The notes beneath the pieces were generated by a model. That model searched no databases. It was not told the origin of the DNA and saw nothing but the letters and a program-made list of their open reading frames with translations. This document shows positions 62,548-64,000 of a stretch of DNA of 64,000 nucleotides, in pieces. The number at the start of each line of letters is the position of its first letter. Position 1 is the stretch's first letter. Source of the stretch: Paramagnetospirillum caucaseum (GTDB lineage Bacteria > Pseudomonadota > Alphaproteobacteria > Rhodospirillales > Magnetospirillaceae); assembly GCF_000342045.1 (NCBI RefSeq), contig NZ_AONQ01000004.1, forward strand, positions 62,001 to 126,000, read 5' to 3'. The translations under genes and the position numbers were made by a program.

Positions 62548-62680
62548 TGGTCCTTGCTGCGGACGGATGCGGCGATCATTGACCTCAATATAGGAGGTGG
62601 GCTCCGGCGCGCCAAGCGACGCATTCGCATTCGTCCGGCGGCTTGCCCGCCGGGGCGGCTCGGCCTATAGTTCGCGGACC

Positions 62681-63633
<953 letters not shown>

Positions 63634-63634
<1 letters not shown>

Positions 63635-64000
63635 TGGGCGCCCGCAATTCCTCGGGCCTGGTGGCCTATGTCAACGCCCGCCTGCTCGATCCCGCCACCG
63701 GCCTGGACACCAGGGGGGCGCTGCTGACCAACGGCGAGACCATCGCCGATGTCGGCCCCGGCCTGTTCCAGGGCGGCGTACCCGCCGGCATGGAGGTGGT
63801 GGACTGCCGGGGGCTCTGTCTCGCCCCCGGTCTGGTGGACATGCGCGTCCAGCTGCGCGAGCCGGGCGAGGAGCACAAGGAGACCCTGAAATCGGCGGGC
63901 GAGGCGGCGGTGGCCGGCGGCGTCACCTCCATGGTCTGCCTGCCCAACACCAATCCGGTGATCGACGAGGTCGCCACCGTGGAATTCGTGGCGCGCCGCG
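63634..64000 (+). CDS. Dihydroorotase-like protein, 5' part (runs off window)
   Basis: The first 122 residues of a dihydroorotase-family protein, starting at ATG 63634 within the pyrB stop. The fold is recognisable from [60 protein letters not shown] and [12 protein letters not shown]. The metal-binding HxH that follows VDM in active enzymes is replaced by Arg71-x-Gln73 (MRVQL). It is therefore probably the non-catalytic pyrC' type that stabilises aspartate carbamoyltransferase. A second, active dihydroorotase gene should exist elsewhere in the genome. Confidence 0.85.

Overview
The window is high-GC DNA with gene families typical of an alphaproteobacterium. Gene content (many Cache/PAS kinases, a cytosolic chemoreceptor, a cobalamin gene, B12-type radical SAM enzymes, the pyrB/pyrC' pair) fits a Rhodospirillales member such as Magnetospirillum. 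That genus guess comes from general knowledge, not from a search. Coding density is high, with many ATGA or near-zero gene junctions.

Layout. 1-4888: 3' end of a TonB-dependent receptor, a DUF4198 periplasmic protein, a GST, a cupin, a cupredoxin-like lipoprotein, a HAD phosphatase and an Fe-S uracil-DNA glycosylase-like protein. 5068-17625: a surface-sugar cluster with two B12-type radical SAM enzymes, Nudix, RmlC-like epimerase, NAD-dependent sugar dehydratase, sugar-1-P nucleotidyltransferase, GHMP kinase, glycosyltransferase and methyltransferase. A split transketolase faces it across a strong terminator. A 240-bp low-GC patch interrupts this cluster at about 9241-9480. 17788-28405: a CaiB-type CoA transferase and a predicted amidoligase/transglutaminase system. 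That system has two circularly permuted ATP-grasp proteins (one fused to alpha-E), a separate alpha-E protein and two transglutaminases (one with DUF2126), read divergently from about 21.5 kb. 28621-31892: an unknown two-helix membrane protein, then a LysR regulator divergent from an Old Yellow Enzyme homologue.

31893-34537: tRNA-Pro(CGG) with a frameshifted relic of a tyrosine-recombinase gene just beyond its 3' end, strong hairpins on both sides, a DoxX membrane protein and an archaeal/eukaryote-type prolyl-tRNA synthetase. 34531-46497: a glycosyltransferase, a STAS protein divergent from a kinase-receiver-PP2C fusion, a soluble CZB chemoreceptor, YajQ, two small unknown proteins, glutathione peroxidase, a PAS histidine kinase and a Cache-GAF-HD-GYP protein. 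46651-51668: an ABC-2 transporter, cobB with a TrpD2-like partner, and a methyltransferase. 51658-62547: a small LuxR-type regulator with a lux-box-like dyad, a class III cyclase, a PAS-GGDEF-EAL protein, a secreted amidohydrolase and two more histidine kinases. 62681-64000: pyrB and the start of a dihydroorotase-like gene that lacks the metal-binding HxH.

Best leads: the doubled amidoligase/transglutaminase locus, the integrase relic beside tRNA-Pro and proS, the sugar cluster with radical SAM enzymes and split transketolase, and an unnamed multi-pass membrane domain shared by two histidine kinases.
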